Source: Bog-532 sp036495425 (GTDB taxonomy: Bacteria > Actinomycetota > Actinomycetes > Streptosporangiales > Streptosporangiaceae). Taken from it: a stretch of DNA of 17,565 bases. The stretch is from NCBI GenBank assembly GCA_036495425.1, contig DASXMW010000259.1, positions 1-17,565 on the forward strand, written 5' to 3'. The notes below the pieces were generated by a model. It saw only the letters and a list, made by a program, of their open reading frames with translations. It searched no databases and was not told the DNA's origin. This document shows positions 1-7,893 of the stretch, piece by piece. Numbering within the stretch: the stretch's first letter is position 1; each line of letters starts with the position of its first letter. Made by a program: the position numbers and the translations under genes.

Positions 1-138
1 GTCACCCCCGAGCCGGTCCAGCGGGCGGCCAAGCACGCGGCGGCGCGGACGTCGCCCCGCCAGGCCGGGATCGCCGCTGCCGCCGCGGTTGCGGTTCTGG
101 TCGGCTTCATCCTGCTGAGGAGGCGTCGGCGCCAATGA
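1..138 (+). CDS. C-terminal end of a DUF3618-like small membrane protein (partial)
   Basis: An open frame enters from the left edge and stops at TGA 136-138, giving 45 visible residues. They comprise a basic, Ala-rich stretch (KHAAARTSPRQAG), one hydrophobic membrane segment (about residues 24-39, IAAAAAVAVLVGFILL) and a terminal RRRRRQ tail. A single helix followed by an arginine cluster is how many actinobacterial DUF3618 proteins end, and such genes are often placed directly before a DUF4235 gene, as here. The stop overlaps the next start as ATGA, which implies translational coupling. The family call rests on this tail and the neighbour only, since the N-terminal domain lies outside the window. 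Function is unknown; it is probably an inner-membrane protein with a cytoplasmic basic tail. Confidence 0.6.
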   Translation, partial: VTPEPVQRAAKHAAARTSPRQAGIAAAAAVAVLVGFILLRRRRRQ

Positions 139-482
139 TCAAGCTCATGTACAAGCCGTTCAGCATCGTGGCTGGCGTGCTGGGCGGCATCCTGGCCGGA
201 GCCATCTTCAAGCAGACCTGGAAGCTGGTCGCCCACGAAGAAGACGCCCCGGAGTCCGATGATGTGCAGCGCGGCTGGGGCGAGGTGCTGGTGGCGGCCA
301 CCGTCCAGGGCGCGATCTTCGCGCTGGTCAAGGCGGCGGTCGACCGGGGCGCGGCCGAGGCCACGCTGAAGCTCACCGGGATCTGGCCCGGCAAGGACTC
401 GGCCGCCGAGGCCGAGAAGGAAGCCGAGAAGGACCGGGCCAAGCAGGAGAAGAAGGCCAAGAAGGCCCAGGCTGCCGCCTGA
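135..482 (+). CDS. DUF4235 family small membrane protein
   Basis: The 115-residue protein resembles the actinobacterial DUF4235 family. An N-terminal MxKLxYKPF start leads into a first hydrophobic glycine-rich segment (about residues 8-27). A polar acidic stretch with a WxxVxxxEDAPE-like motif (about 30-48) follows. A second hydrophobic segment (about 54-72, VLVAATVQGAIFALVKAAV) comes next, and then a strongly charged Lys/Glu/Ala tail (about 86-115) that should be helical and cytoplasmic. The ATG overlaps the upstream stop (ATGA), and its own TGA overlaps the next ATG (TGATG), so all three genes are probably one transcript with coupled translation. The biochemical role of the family is not known. 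Nothing in the sequence suggests an enzyme. Confidence 0.8.
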   Translation: MIKLMYKPFSIVAGVLGGILAGAIFKQTWKLVAHEEDAPESDDVQRGWGEVLVAATVQGAIFALVKAAVDRGAAEATLKLTGIWPGKDSAAEAEKEAEKDRAKQEKKAKKAQAAA

Positions 483-2503
483 TGCCCGCCAGCGGCGACG
501 GGCAGCAGGCGGACCTGGAGCCAGGCTACGGCGAGCTGCTGTGGACCCCGGGCCCGGACACCATGGACCGGGCCCGGGTCTCCGCCTACCGGCGCTGGCT
601 GGCCGCCGAGCGCGGGATCGAAGCCGCCGACTACGACACCCTCTGGCGCTGGTCAGCCGCTGACCCGGCCGCTTTCTGGCCGACGATCTGGGACTGGTTC
701 GGCGTCCTCGGCGACCGCGGCCCGGGCCCGGTCCTCGAAGGCCGCATGCCCGACGTCCGGTGGTTCGCCGGCAGCACCCTCAACTACGCGCGCAACGCGC
801 TGCGCACGGCGCGGACCGATCCCGGCCGTATCGCGGTTGTTCATCACTCCGAAGGCCGGCCGGCCGGCTCCCTGACCTACGGCGAGCTGGCCGCGGAAAC
901 GGCCCGGGTCGCGTCCGGGCTGCGGGCGGCCGGGGTCGGGCGCGGGGACCGGGTGGCCGGGCTGCTGCCCAACGGCCCGCAGGCGGTGATCGCCCTGCTC
1001 GCGACGGCCAGTCTCGGGGCCGTCTGGTCGTCCTGCTCACCGGATTTCGGGCCGGCCAGCGTCATCGACCGGTTCGCCCAGATCGAGCCGACGGTGCTGA
1101 TCGCGGTGCCCGGCTACCGGTACAACGGCAAGGAGTACCGCCGGGAGGACGTGGCCGGCCAGATCGCCGCCGCCCTGCCCGGCCTGTCCGCCGTGGTCCT
1201 GGTCGGCCAGGCCGGGCCGGGCGGCCCTGGCCCGGGGGGTTTCGGCGACGTGCCGGTGCTGGACTGGGACGCGTTCGGCGACGCCGGCCAGGCGACCGAG
1301 CCCGAGTACACCGAGGTGCCGTTCGATCACCCGCTCTGGGTGCTGTACTCCTCGGGCACCACCGGGTTGCCCAAGCCGATCGTGCACGGCCACGGCGGCA
1401 TCGTGCTCGAGCACCTCAAGGCGCTGGCCCTGCACCTGGACCTGGGTCCGGAGGACGTGTTCTTCTGGTACACCACGACCGGCTGGATGATGTGGAACTT
1501 CCTGGCCGGCGGCCTGCTGGTGGGGGCGACCATCGTGGCCTACGACGGCAGCGCCACCTACCCGGGCACCGACGCGCTGTGGCAGCTGACGCAGACCGAC
1601 CGGGTCACCTACTTCGGAGTGGGCGCCCCGTACCTGCTGGCCTGCGCCAAGGCCGGTGTGTCACCCGGCCGGGACCTGGACCTGACCGCGCTGCGCGGCG
1701 TGGGCTCCACCGGGTCGCCGCTGCCGCCGGAAGGCTTCGGCTGGGTCTACGACCAGGTCAAGCGGGACGTGGTGCTGGGCTCGCTGTCCGGCGGCACCGA
1801 CGTGTGCACCGGCTTTGTCGGCCCGGTCCCGGTCAAGCCGGTGCGCTCGGGGATCATCACCGCCCGCTGCCTGGGCGCCGCCGTCGAAGCCCTGGACGCG
1901 TCCGGGCAGCCGGTCACCGGGCAGGTCGGTGAGCTGGTCATCAGCCAGCCCATGCCGTCGATGCCGGTCGGCTTCTGGAACGACCCGGACGGCGCCCGCT
2001 ACCGGGAGAGTTACTACGCCGACTTCCCCGGTTACTGGCGGCACGGCGACTGGATCAAGATCCTGCCCGACGGCGGCTGCGTCATCTACGGCCGGTCCGA
2101 CGCCACCCTCAACCGCGGCGGGGTCCGCATGGGCACCAGCGAGTTCTACCGGGTGGTCGAGGCCTTTCCCGAGGTCGCGGACAGCTTGGTGGTGGACACC
2201 GGCCAGCTCGGCCAGGAGGGACGGCTGGTCCTCTACGTCACGCTGGCCCCGGGCGCGGCCCTGGACGAGGACCTGACCGGGCGGCTGCGCGGCGCGCTGC
2301 GGGCCAAGCTGTCGCCCCGGCACGTGCCGGACGCCATCCACCAGGTGCCGGGCATCCCGCGCACGCTGTCCGGCAAGAAACTGGAGATCCCGGTGCGCAA
2401 GATCCTGCTCGGCACCCCGGTGGCGCAGGCCGCCGATCCGGACGCGCTGGCCAACCCGGACGTGCTCGCGCACTTTGCCCCCAGTGGTCCGGGAGCCGGA
2501 TAG
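482..2503 (+). CDS. aacS: Acetoacetyl-CoA synthetase (acetoacetate--CoA ligase)
   Basis: This 673-residue member of the ANL (acyl-AMP-forming) superfamily activates acetoacetate with ATP and CoA to acetoacetyl-CoA in the cytosol, salvaging ketone-body-type carbon. The N-terminal acetyl-CoA-synthetase-like cap (about residues 30-110, with WxWSxxDPAAFW) is followed by the phosphate-binding loop SSGTTGLPKPIVH (290-302). The next motif is TTTGWMMWN (331-339), characteristic of acetoacetyl-CoA synthetases and their close relatives. The hinge motif YGRSDATLNRGGVRMG begins at 536, and the C-terminal catalytic lysine lies in LSGKKLE (K632 or K633). Length fits the family (about 650-680). The start is fixed by the TGATG overlap with the DUF4235 gene; no separate Shine-Dalgarno is needed for coupled translation. 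All catalytic motifs are intact. A different short acyl substrate is possible but less likely. Confidence 0.92.
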   Translation: MPASGDGQQADLEPGYGELLWTPGPDTMDRARVSAYRRWLAAERGIEAADYDTLWRWSAADPAAFWPTIWDWFGVLGDRGPGPVLEGRMPDVRWFAGSTLNYARNALRTARTDPGRIAVVHHSEGRPAGSLTYGELAAETARVASGLRAAGVGRGDRVAGLLPNGPQAVIALLATASLGAVWSSCSPDFGPASVIDRFAQIEPTVLIAVPGYRYNGKEYRREDVAGQIAAALPGLSAVVLVGQAGPGGPGPGGFGDVPVLDWDAFGDAGQATEPEYTEVPFDHPLWVLYSSGTTGLPKPIVHGHGGIVLEHLKALALHLDLGPEDVFFWYTTTGWMMWNFLAGGLLVGATIVAYDGSATYPGTDALWQLTQTDRVTYFGVGAPYLLACAKAGVSPGRDLDLTALRGVGSTGSPLPPEGFGWVYDQVKRDVVLGSLSGGTDVCTGFVGPVPVKPVRSGIITARCLGAAVEALDASGQPVTGQVGELVISQPMPSMPVGFWNDPDGARYRESYYADFPGYWRHGDWIKILPDGGCVIYGRSDATLNRGGVRMGTSEFYRVVEAFPEVADSLVVDTGQLGQEGRLVLYVTLAPGAALDEDLTGRLRGALRAKLSPRHVPDAIHQVPGIPRTLSGKKLEIPVRKILLGTPVAQAADPDALANPDVLAHFAPSGPGAG

Positions 2504-2574
2504 CCTTGATGGCTGGCAGCGGGACCGAGCCCGCCGCTTACCGCCCGCACGCCGGGCCGGATCTGGTTACTAAG

Positions 2575-2588
2575 AGAATCCGGATCCT
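2575..2588. promoter_or_regulatory. Imperfect palindrome, possible operator
   Basis: The sequence AGAATCCGGATCCT is a 14-bp dyad around ATCCGGAT with one mismatched pair. It sits in an AT-rich patch about 195 bp before the gdh start. CTAAG (2570-2574) and CTTAG (2591-2595) flank it nearly symmetrically, one base off centre. This is consistent with a dimeric regulator site; no specific regulator can be named. Confidence 0.3.
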
Positions 2589-2696
2589 TACTTAGAGGTG
2601 TATCTACAGTTCACGGTCACACCGGAACGTGGTCAAGTCCGGGACGCCCCCGCTTGGCGGCCGGGCTCAGGTGCGGTAGTTACGTTACATATGCCG

Positions 2697-2723
2697 CTAT
2701 TTGTGCAGTAGACATGCAAATAG
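2697..2723. promoter_or_regulatory. Inverted repeat CTATTTG-N13-CAAATAG upstream of gdh
   Basis: Perfect 7-bp arms (2697-2703 and 2717-2723) are separated by 13 bp, so the arm centres lie 20 bp apart, about two helical turns, as expected for a dimeric DNA-binding protein. The pair ends 57 bp before ATG 2781. It is A/T-rich in an otherwise GC-rich region and directly follows the tandem GTTAC repeat. It could also form a weak hairpin in the mRNA leader. Confidence 0.35.
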
Positions 2724-2780
2724 CCGGCGACGCGCGGCCCGGCGTGAGCCGCGCACGTGGATGCATGGGGACAGACAAAG

Positions 2781-5700
2781 ATGTCGGAAACTGTGGACGA
2801 GGCCAGGGACAACGCGCTCGATCAGGCGGCGCATTCGGCAGCGGGAGATCCGGGCGGCAGCGTAGCCGCGGTTGGTGATCCGGCCAGCTTCCTGCGGGCC
2901 TACTTCCGGCACGTGGCCACCGAGGACCTCGCCGTGTTCGGGCCCGGCCGGATGGCCGCCGTGGCCACCCAGCACGCGGCCCTGGCCGGGCGGCGCCCGC
3001 AGGGCCGGGCCCTGGTCCGGGTGGCCGACGCCGGCCCGGAGGCCAACGCCATCGCCGCCTTCGGCCCGGTGCGGACCGTGGTCGACATCGTCACCGACGA
3101 CATGCCGTACCTGGTCGACTCGGTGACCATGGAGCTGAACCGGCACCAGGCCGACATCAGCCTGATCCTGCACCCGCGGCTGGTCGTCCGCCGGGACGTG
3201 ACCGGCGGCCTGCACGACGTGGCCGGCCCGGTCGATGGCAGCGCCGACATGGAGCCCCCGGGTGAGCTGACCGAGTCCTGGATCCACATCGAGATCGCCG
3301 GGCTGGGCGACCGGGTGCCGCGCTCCCGGCTCGAGGCCGACCTGTGCCGGGTGCTGGACGACGTCCGGGTCACGGTCGAGGATCAGCCCAAGATGACCGC
3401 GGCCGCCGCGTCGCTGGCGGTCAGCCTGGAGGGCGACGCCGGTGCCACCCACCCGGCCCCGCTGCCGGGTCGCACCGAGCCCCAGGCCCTGAACAGCCTG
3501 GACTCCGAGGCGGGCGCGCTGCTCCGCTGGCTGGCCGACGGGCACTTCATCTTCCTCGGCTACCGCGAGTACGACCTGGTCCCCGGGGACGACGGCCATA
3601 CCCTGCGCGCGGTGGCCGGCACCGGGCTCGGCTTCCTGCGCCACGACCGCGAGGGCTCGGAGTCGTTCGCGGCCCTGTCCCCGGCCGTCCGGGCCAAGGC
3701 CGCCGACCCGGGCCGGCTCGTGCTGGCCAAGGGCAACAGCCGGTCCACCGTGTACCGGAACAAGTACCTGGACTACGTGGCGGTGAAGAAGCTCGGCGCC
3801 GACGGCCAGGTGATCGGTGAGTGGCGGTTCCTGGGCCTGTACACACACTCGGCCTACACCGAGTCGGTGGCCCGCATCCCGGTGCTGCGGCGCAAGCTGG
3901 CCGACGTGCTGGCCGCGGCCGCGGTCACCCCGGACAGCTACGACGGCAACGACCTGATCGAGATCCTCGAGGGCTACCCGCGCGAGGAGCTGTTCCAGAT
4001 CGGCACCGCCCAGCTGACCGAGATCGCCAGCGCCGTGCTGCGGTTGCGGGAGCGCAAGCAGACCCGGCTGTTCCTGCGCCGCGACGCCTACGGACGGTAC
4101 ATGTCCTGCCTGGTCTTCCTGCCCCGGGACCGGTACACCACCGCGGTCCGGCTGCGGGTGCAGGAGATCCTGCGCGCCGCCCTGGACGGCGCCTCGGTGG
4201 ACTACAGCGCCATGGTGGGGGAGTCCGCCCTGGCCCGGCTGCACGTGGTGGTCCGGGGCCGGCGGGGCGAGCCGCTGCCCGACGTGGACGCGGCCACGCT
4301 GGAACGGCGGATCGCGGCCGCGGTCCGGTCCTGGGACGAGGACCTGGAGGAAGAAGCGCTGCGCGTGCTCGACGGCGACCGGGCCAAGCTGCTGCTGGAC
4401 CGGCTGGCCACCGGGATCCCCGAGGCCTACAAGACCGACGTGTCCGCCACCGACGCCGTCGACGACCTGCGCCAGGTGCTGGACCTGGCCGAGACCGGCG
4501 ACGGGTTCGCGGTCCAGCTCCGGGACGACCACGACCCCACGGCCGGGGACTGGCGGCTGCGGGTGTACCGGACCGGCGCGCCGATCATCCTGTCCGACGT
4601 GCTGCCCCAGTTGCAGCACATGGGGCTGCAGGTGGTCGACGAGCATCCGTACGAGTTCACCGGCCCGATGCCGTTCTGGATCTACGACTTCGGCCTGAGC
4701 GCCGAGTCCTCGGCTTGGCGGGAGCGGCCGCGCAGCGAGGGCGGCCGGGAGCAGTTCGAGGAGGCGCTCTGCGCGCTGTGGCACGGCGAGGTCGAGGACG
4801 ACGGCTTCAACGCCCTGGTCCTGGACGCCGGCCTGTCCTGGCGCGAGGTCATGGTGCTGCGCGCCTACGCCCGCTACCTGCGCCAGGCCCGGTCCCGGTT
4901 CAGCCAGGGCTACATCCAGCGGGTGCTGCGCTCCAACGTCCCCGTGGCCCGGCTGCTGGCCAAGCTGTTCGCGTCCCGCTTCGACCCCGCCCACCAGGGC
5001 GGTGAGGCCGAGCGCAGCGAGGCGCTGGTGGAGGAGATCCGTGGCGAGCTGGATGACGTGGTGTCCCTGGACCAGGACCGGATCCTGCGCTCCTACCTGG
5101 CCCTGATCCAGGGCACCCTGCGCACGAACTACTTCCGCACCGGGGCCCAGCCCATGGTGAGCCAGACCACGGGCGCGACCGGCCTGTCCTGCGCGGTGCC
5201 GACCTACGCGCCCTACCTGGTGGTCAAGCTGGACCCGGGCCAGGTGCCGGGCCTGCCCGCGCCCCGGCCGAAGTTCGAGATCTTCGTGTACTCACCCCGG
5301 CTGGAGGCCGTGCACCTGCGGTTCGGCCGGGTCGCCCGCGGTGGTTTGCGCTGGTCGGACCGGCTGGAGGACTTCCGCACCGAGATCCTGGGCCTGGTCA
5401 AGGCCCAGGAGGTCAAGAACGCGGTCATCGTCCCGTCCGGGGCCAAGGGCGGCTTCGTGTGCAAGCGGCTGCCCGACCCGTCGGAGCGCGAGTCCTACCA
5501 GGGCGAGGTGCTGGCCTGCTACCAGACGTTCATCAGCGCCATGCTGGACATCACCGACAACCTGGAGGGTGAGCGGGTCGTCCCGCCCCGCGAGGTGGTC
5601 CGGCACGACGGCGACGACCCCTACCTGGTCGTGGCGGCCGACAAGGGCACGGCCACGTTCTCCGACGTGGCCAACGAGATCGCGGGCCGCTACGGCTTCT

Positions 5701-7751
5701 GGCTGGGCGACGCCTTCGCCTCCGGCGGTTCGGTGGGCTTCGACCACAAGAAGATGGGCATCACCGCCCGCGGGGCCTGGGAGTCGGTCAAGAACCACTT
5801 CGCCACCCTGGGCCTGAACCCGGCCACCGACCAGTTCACCGTGGCCGGCGTCGGGGACATGTCCGGCGACGTCTTCGGTAACGGGATGCTCCTGTCCGAC
5901 CAGCTCAAGCTGGTGGCGGCGTTCGACCACCGGCACATCTTCCTGGACCCCGATCCCGACCCGGCGGTCAGCTTCGCGGAGCGGCAGCGGCTGTTCGGGC
6001 TGGCCCGCTCGTCCTGGACCGACTACGACCGGGCCCTGATCTCGGCCGGCGGCGGGGTCTGGCCCCGCAGCGCCAAGTCGGTCCCGCTGTCCCCGCAGGC
6101 CCGCGCGGTCCTGGGCATCGACGACGGCGTGCTGGCCCTGTCCCCGGACGAGCTGATCTCGGCCATCCTGACCGCCCCGGTCGACCTGCTCTGGAACGGC
6201 GGCATCGGCACCTACGTCAAGGCCGCCAGCGAGACCCAGGCGTCCTGTGGTGACCGGTCCAACGACGCCGTCCGGGTCGATGGCGGCCAGTTGCGGGCCC
6301 GGGTGGTGGCCGAGGGCGGCAACCTGGGCCTGACCCAGGCGGCCCGGATCGAGTTCGCGCTCGGCGGCGGCCTGGTCGACACCGACTTCATCGACAACTC
6401 GGCCGGCGTCGACACCTCCGACCACGAGGTCAACATCAAGATCCTGCTCGACCAGGCCGTCCGGGACGGCGAGATCACCCGGGACACCCGCAACGACCTG
6501 CTCCAGCAGATGACCGACGAGGTCGCCGCGCTGGTGCTGCGGCACAACTACGGCCAGAACATGGCCCTGGCCACGGCCCGGGCCCAGGGCCCGCAGATGC
6601 TGCACGTGCACGCGCGCTACCTGCGCCAGCTGGAGCGGAACAAGCGGCTGCGCCGCGGCCAGGACGCGGTGCCGGGCGACAAGGAGATCGCCGAGCGCCG
6701 GTCGGCGGGCAAGGGCCTGACCAACCCGGAGCTGGCCCTGCTGCTGGCCCACACCAAGATCGCCGCGGCCGATGAGGCGCTGGCCTCCGGCCTGGGCGAC
6801 GACCCGTACCTGCACCGCGAGCTGGCCGAGTACTTCCCGGCGCCGTTGCGGGCCAGCCAGGCGGGCCGGATGGGCACGCACCCGCTGCGGCACGAGATCA
6901 TCACCACCTCGGTGGTGAACGAGATGGTGGACACGTCCGGCACCACGTTCATGTTCCGGCTGAACGAGGAGACCGGCGCGTCCGTGCCGGAGATCACCCG
7001 GACCTGGGTGGTGGCCCGCGAGGTGTTCGGCCTGCAGCCGTTCTGGCGCGAGGTCACCGCGCTGGCCGGCACGGTGGACATCGGCACCCAGATCGCGCTG
7101 CTGCTGGAGGGGCGGAAGCTGACCGAGCGGGCCTGCCGCTGGCTGATCTACAACCGCCGGTTCCCGGTCGACATCACCGCCGCCGTGGATCACTTCGCCA
7201 GCGGCGTGCTGGCCGTCCGGTCGGGGCTGCCCAAGCTGCTGACCGGCCGGGACGCCGAGACGTTCGAGCAGCGCCGGGACTCCTGCGCGCGCCGCGGAGT
7301 GCCACCGGAGCTGGCCGAGACCGTGGCCGGCATGGTCCCGACCTACTCCGCCTTCGACATCGTGGAGACGGCCGGGAGCACCTCCCGCGGGGTCGAGGAG
7401 ACCGCCGAGGTCTACTTCGACCTGGCCGACCGGCTGCAGATCGCCCGGCTCCGGGACCGCATCATCGCGCTGCCGCGCGAGGACCGCTGGAGCAGCATGG
7501 CCCGCGCCGCCTTGCGCGACGACCTGTACGCCGCGCACGCCGCGCTGACCCGCGACGTGCTGTCGGTCGGTGGCGTGGGGACCCCGGAGGAGCGGCTGGC
7601 CGCCTGGACCGAGCACAACGCGGCCGCGGTCGGCCGGGCCACCCGCACCCTGGGCGAGATCTGGGAGAGCGAGCGCTTCACCTTCACCACCCTGTCGGTG
7701 GCCCTGCGCGCCGTCCGCGCCCTGGTCGCCTCCAGCTCCCTGCAGCTTTAG
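2781..7751 (+). CDS. gdh: NAD-specific glutamate dehydrogenase, large (about 180 kDa) type
   Basis: The protein has 1,656 residues and belongs to the bacterial large NAD-GDH family (Pfam Bac_GDH), which oxidises glutamate to 2-oxoglutarate and ammonia in the cytosol. The N-terminal half (about 1-690) is the regulatory part with ACT-like segments. The catalytic core follows, with the family motif GGLRWSDRLEDFRTE and the glycine-flanked catalytic lysine in GAKGGFVCK (K889). Next are GDMSGDVFGNG (1025-1035), WNGGIGTY, and the nucleotide-binding AEGGNLGLTQ (from 1177). A long helical C-terminal region completes it. Length matches the Streptomyces-type enzyme (about 1,650). An in-frame GTG at 2757 would add eight residues; I prefer ATG 2781 because GGGGAC lies at a suitable distance and no Shine-Dalgarno precedes the GTG. 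The gene stands alone, with its own regulatory gap before it and a hairpin-rich segment after it. Enzymes of this class are mainly catabolic. Confidence 0.95.
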   Translation: MSETVDEARDNALDQAAHSAAGDPGGSVAAVGDPASFLRAYFRHVATEDLAVFGPGRMAAVATQHAALAGRRPQGRALVRVADAGPEANAIAAFGPVRTVVDIVTDDMPYLVDSVTMELNRHQADISLILHPRLVVRRDVTGGLHDVAGPVDGSADMEPPGELTESWIHIEIAGLGDRVPRSRLEADLCRVLDDVRVTVEDQPKMTAAAASLAVSLEGDAGATHPAPLPGRTEPQALNSLDSEAGALLRWLADGHFIFLGYREYDLVPGDDGHTLRAVAGTGLGFLRHDREGSESFAALSPAVRAKAADPGRLVLAKGNSRSTVYRNKYLDYVAVKKLGADGQVIGEWRFLGLYTHSAYTESVARIPVLRRKLADVLAAAAVTPDSYDGNDLIEILEGYPREELFQIGTAQLTEIASAVLRLRERKQTRLFLRRDAYGRYMSCLVFLPRDRYTTAVRLRVQEILRAALDGASVDYSAMVGESALARLHVVVRGRRGEPLPDVDAATLERRIAAAVRSWDEDLEEEALRVLDGDRAKLLLDRLATGIPEAYKTDVSATDAVDDLRQVLDLAETGDGFAVQLRDDHDPTAGDWRLRVYRTGAPIILSDVLPQLQHMGLQVVDEHPYEFTGPMPFWIYDFGLSAESSAWRERPRSEGGREQFEEALCALWHGEVEDDGFNALVLDAGLSWREVMVLRAYARYLRQARSRFSQGYIQRVLRSNVPVARLLAKLFASRFDPAHQGGEAERSEALVEEIRGELDDVVSLDQDRILRSYLALIQGTLRTNYFRTGAQPMVSQTTGATGLSCAVPTYAPYLVVKLDPGQVPGLPAPRPKFEIFVYSPRLEAVHLRFGRVARGGLRWSDRLEDFRTEILGLVKAQEVKNAVIVPSGAKGGFVCKRLPDPSERESYQGEVLACYQTFISAMLDITDNLEGERVVPPREVVRHDGDDPYLVVAADKGTATFSDVANEIAGRYGFWLGDAFASGGSVGFDHKKMGITARGAWESVKNHFATLGLNPATDQFTVAGVGDMSGDVFGNGMLLSDQLKLVAAFDHRHIFLDPDPDPAVSFAERQRLFGLARSSWTDYDRALISAGGGVWPRSAKSVPLSPQARAVLGIDDGVLALSPDELISAILTAPVDLLWNGGIGTYVKAASETQASCGDRSNDAVRVDGGQLRARVVAEGGNLGLTQAARIEFALGGGLVDTDFIDNSAGVDTSDHEVNIKILLDQAVRDGEITRDTRNDLLQQMTDEVAALVLRHNYGQNMALATARAQGPQMLHVHARYLRQLERNKRLRRGQDAVPGDKEIAERRSAGKGLTNPELALLLAHTKIAAADEALASGLGDDPYLHRELAEYFPAPLRASQAGRMGTHPLRHEIITTSVVNEMVDTSGTTFMFRLNEETGASVPEITRTWVVAREVFGLQPFWREVTALAGTVDIGTQIALLLEGRKLTERACRWLIYNRRFPVDITAAVDHFASGVLAVRSGLPKLLTGRDAETFEQRRDSCARRGVPPELAETVAGMVPTYSAFDIVETAGSTSRGVEETAEVYFDLADRLQIARLRDRIIALPREDRWSSMARAALRDDLYAAHAALTRDVLSVGGVGTPEERLAAWTEHNAAAVGRATRTLGEIWESERFTFTTLSVALRAVRALVASSSLQL

Positions 7752-7755
7752 CCTC

Positions 7756-7799
7756 GGGGGCCAAGCCCCCCAGACCCCCTACGCGGGCTGCGCCCGCGT
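7756..7799. repeat. Palindromic REP-like extragenic element (two hairpins)
   Basis: Immediately after the gdh stop are two compact hairpins. The first is GGGGGC-CAA-GCCCCC (7756-7770), the second ACGCGGGC-TGC-GCCCGCGT (7781-7799, 8-bp stem). Back-to-back GC palindromes of this style are common repetitive intergenic elements in high-GC actinobacteria, so this is probably a dispersed extragenic repeat that also protects or terminates the gdh mRNA. No T-tract follows. Confidence 0.5.
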
Positions 7800-7840
7800 G
7801 GCCCAAGGGGCCCCCGATGCCGGCCTCGGGGGCACCGGAG

Positions 7841-7856
7841 CCGAGGCCGGCCTCGG
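7841..7856. repeat. Perfect 16-bp palindrome CCGAGGCCGGCCTCGG
   Basis: A fully self-complementary 16-mer lies between the REP-like hairpins and the strong convergent hairpin. A partial copy (GCCGGCCTCGG) occurs just upstream at about 7819-7829. It belongs to the same palindrome cluster. No function is assigned. Confidence 0.4.
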
Positions 7857-7893
7857 AGGTACGTGAGAGGGTCGTCCCTCTCACGTACCTCCG
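7854..7893. terminator. Strong bidirectional hairpin between gdh and the convergent lipoprotein gene
   Basis: GGAGGTACGTGAGAGGG (7855-7871) and its exact reverse complement (7876-7892) are separated by the loop TCGT; C7854-G7893 extends the stem to 18 perfect pairs. It lies between two convergent genes. The right arm includes the last codons and stop (TCA on this strand, 7881-7883) of the minus-strand lipoprotein gene, so coding sequence forms half the stem. No T-run follows on either strand, as is usual for GC-rich actinobacterial terminators. The role as terminator is inferred. Confidence 0.65.

Larger units (their letters stand above)
2504..2780 (+). promoter_or_regulatory. Intergenic regulatory region upstream of the glutamate dehydrogenase gene
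   Basis: This gap of 277 bp contains the only clearly AT-richer patches in the left half of the window: about 2565-2625 and 2674-2725. It carries an imperfect palindrome around ATCCGGAT, a tandem GTTACGTTAC (2679-2688) and an inverted repeat CTATTTG...CAAATAG; the two palindromes are listed separately. AT-rich patches with dyads just before a large catabolic gene suggest promoter plus operator. I could not assign a convincing -35/-10 pair. A weak Shine-Dalgarno-like GGGGAC at 2766-2771 stands about 9 nt before ATG 2781. Confidence 0.45.

Noticed and set aside
2697..4994. Long minus-strand open frame (765 codons) opposite gdh
   Set aside because: It is antisense to an unmistakable gene, low-complexity (rich in Gly, Gln, Val, His, Ala), and a usual by-product of GC-rich third positions.
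5292..7616. Long minus-strand open frame (774 codons) opposite gdh
   Set aside because: Same compositional shadow; no domain motifs and no RBS.
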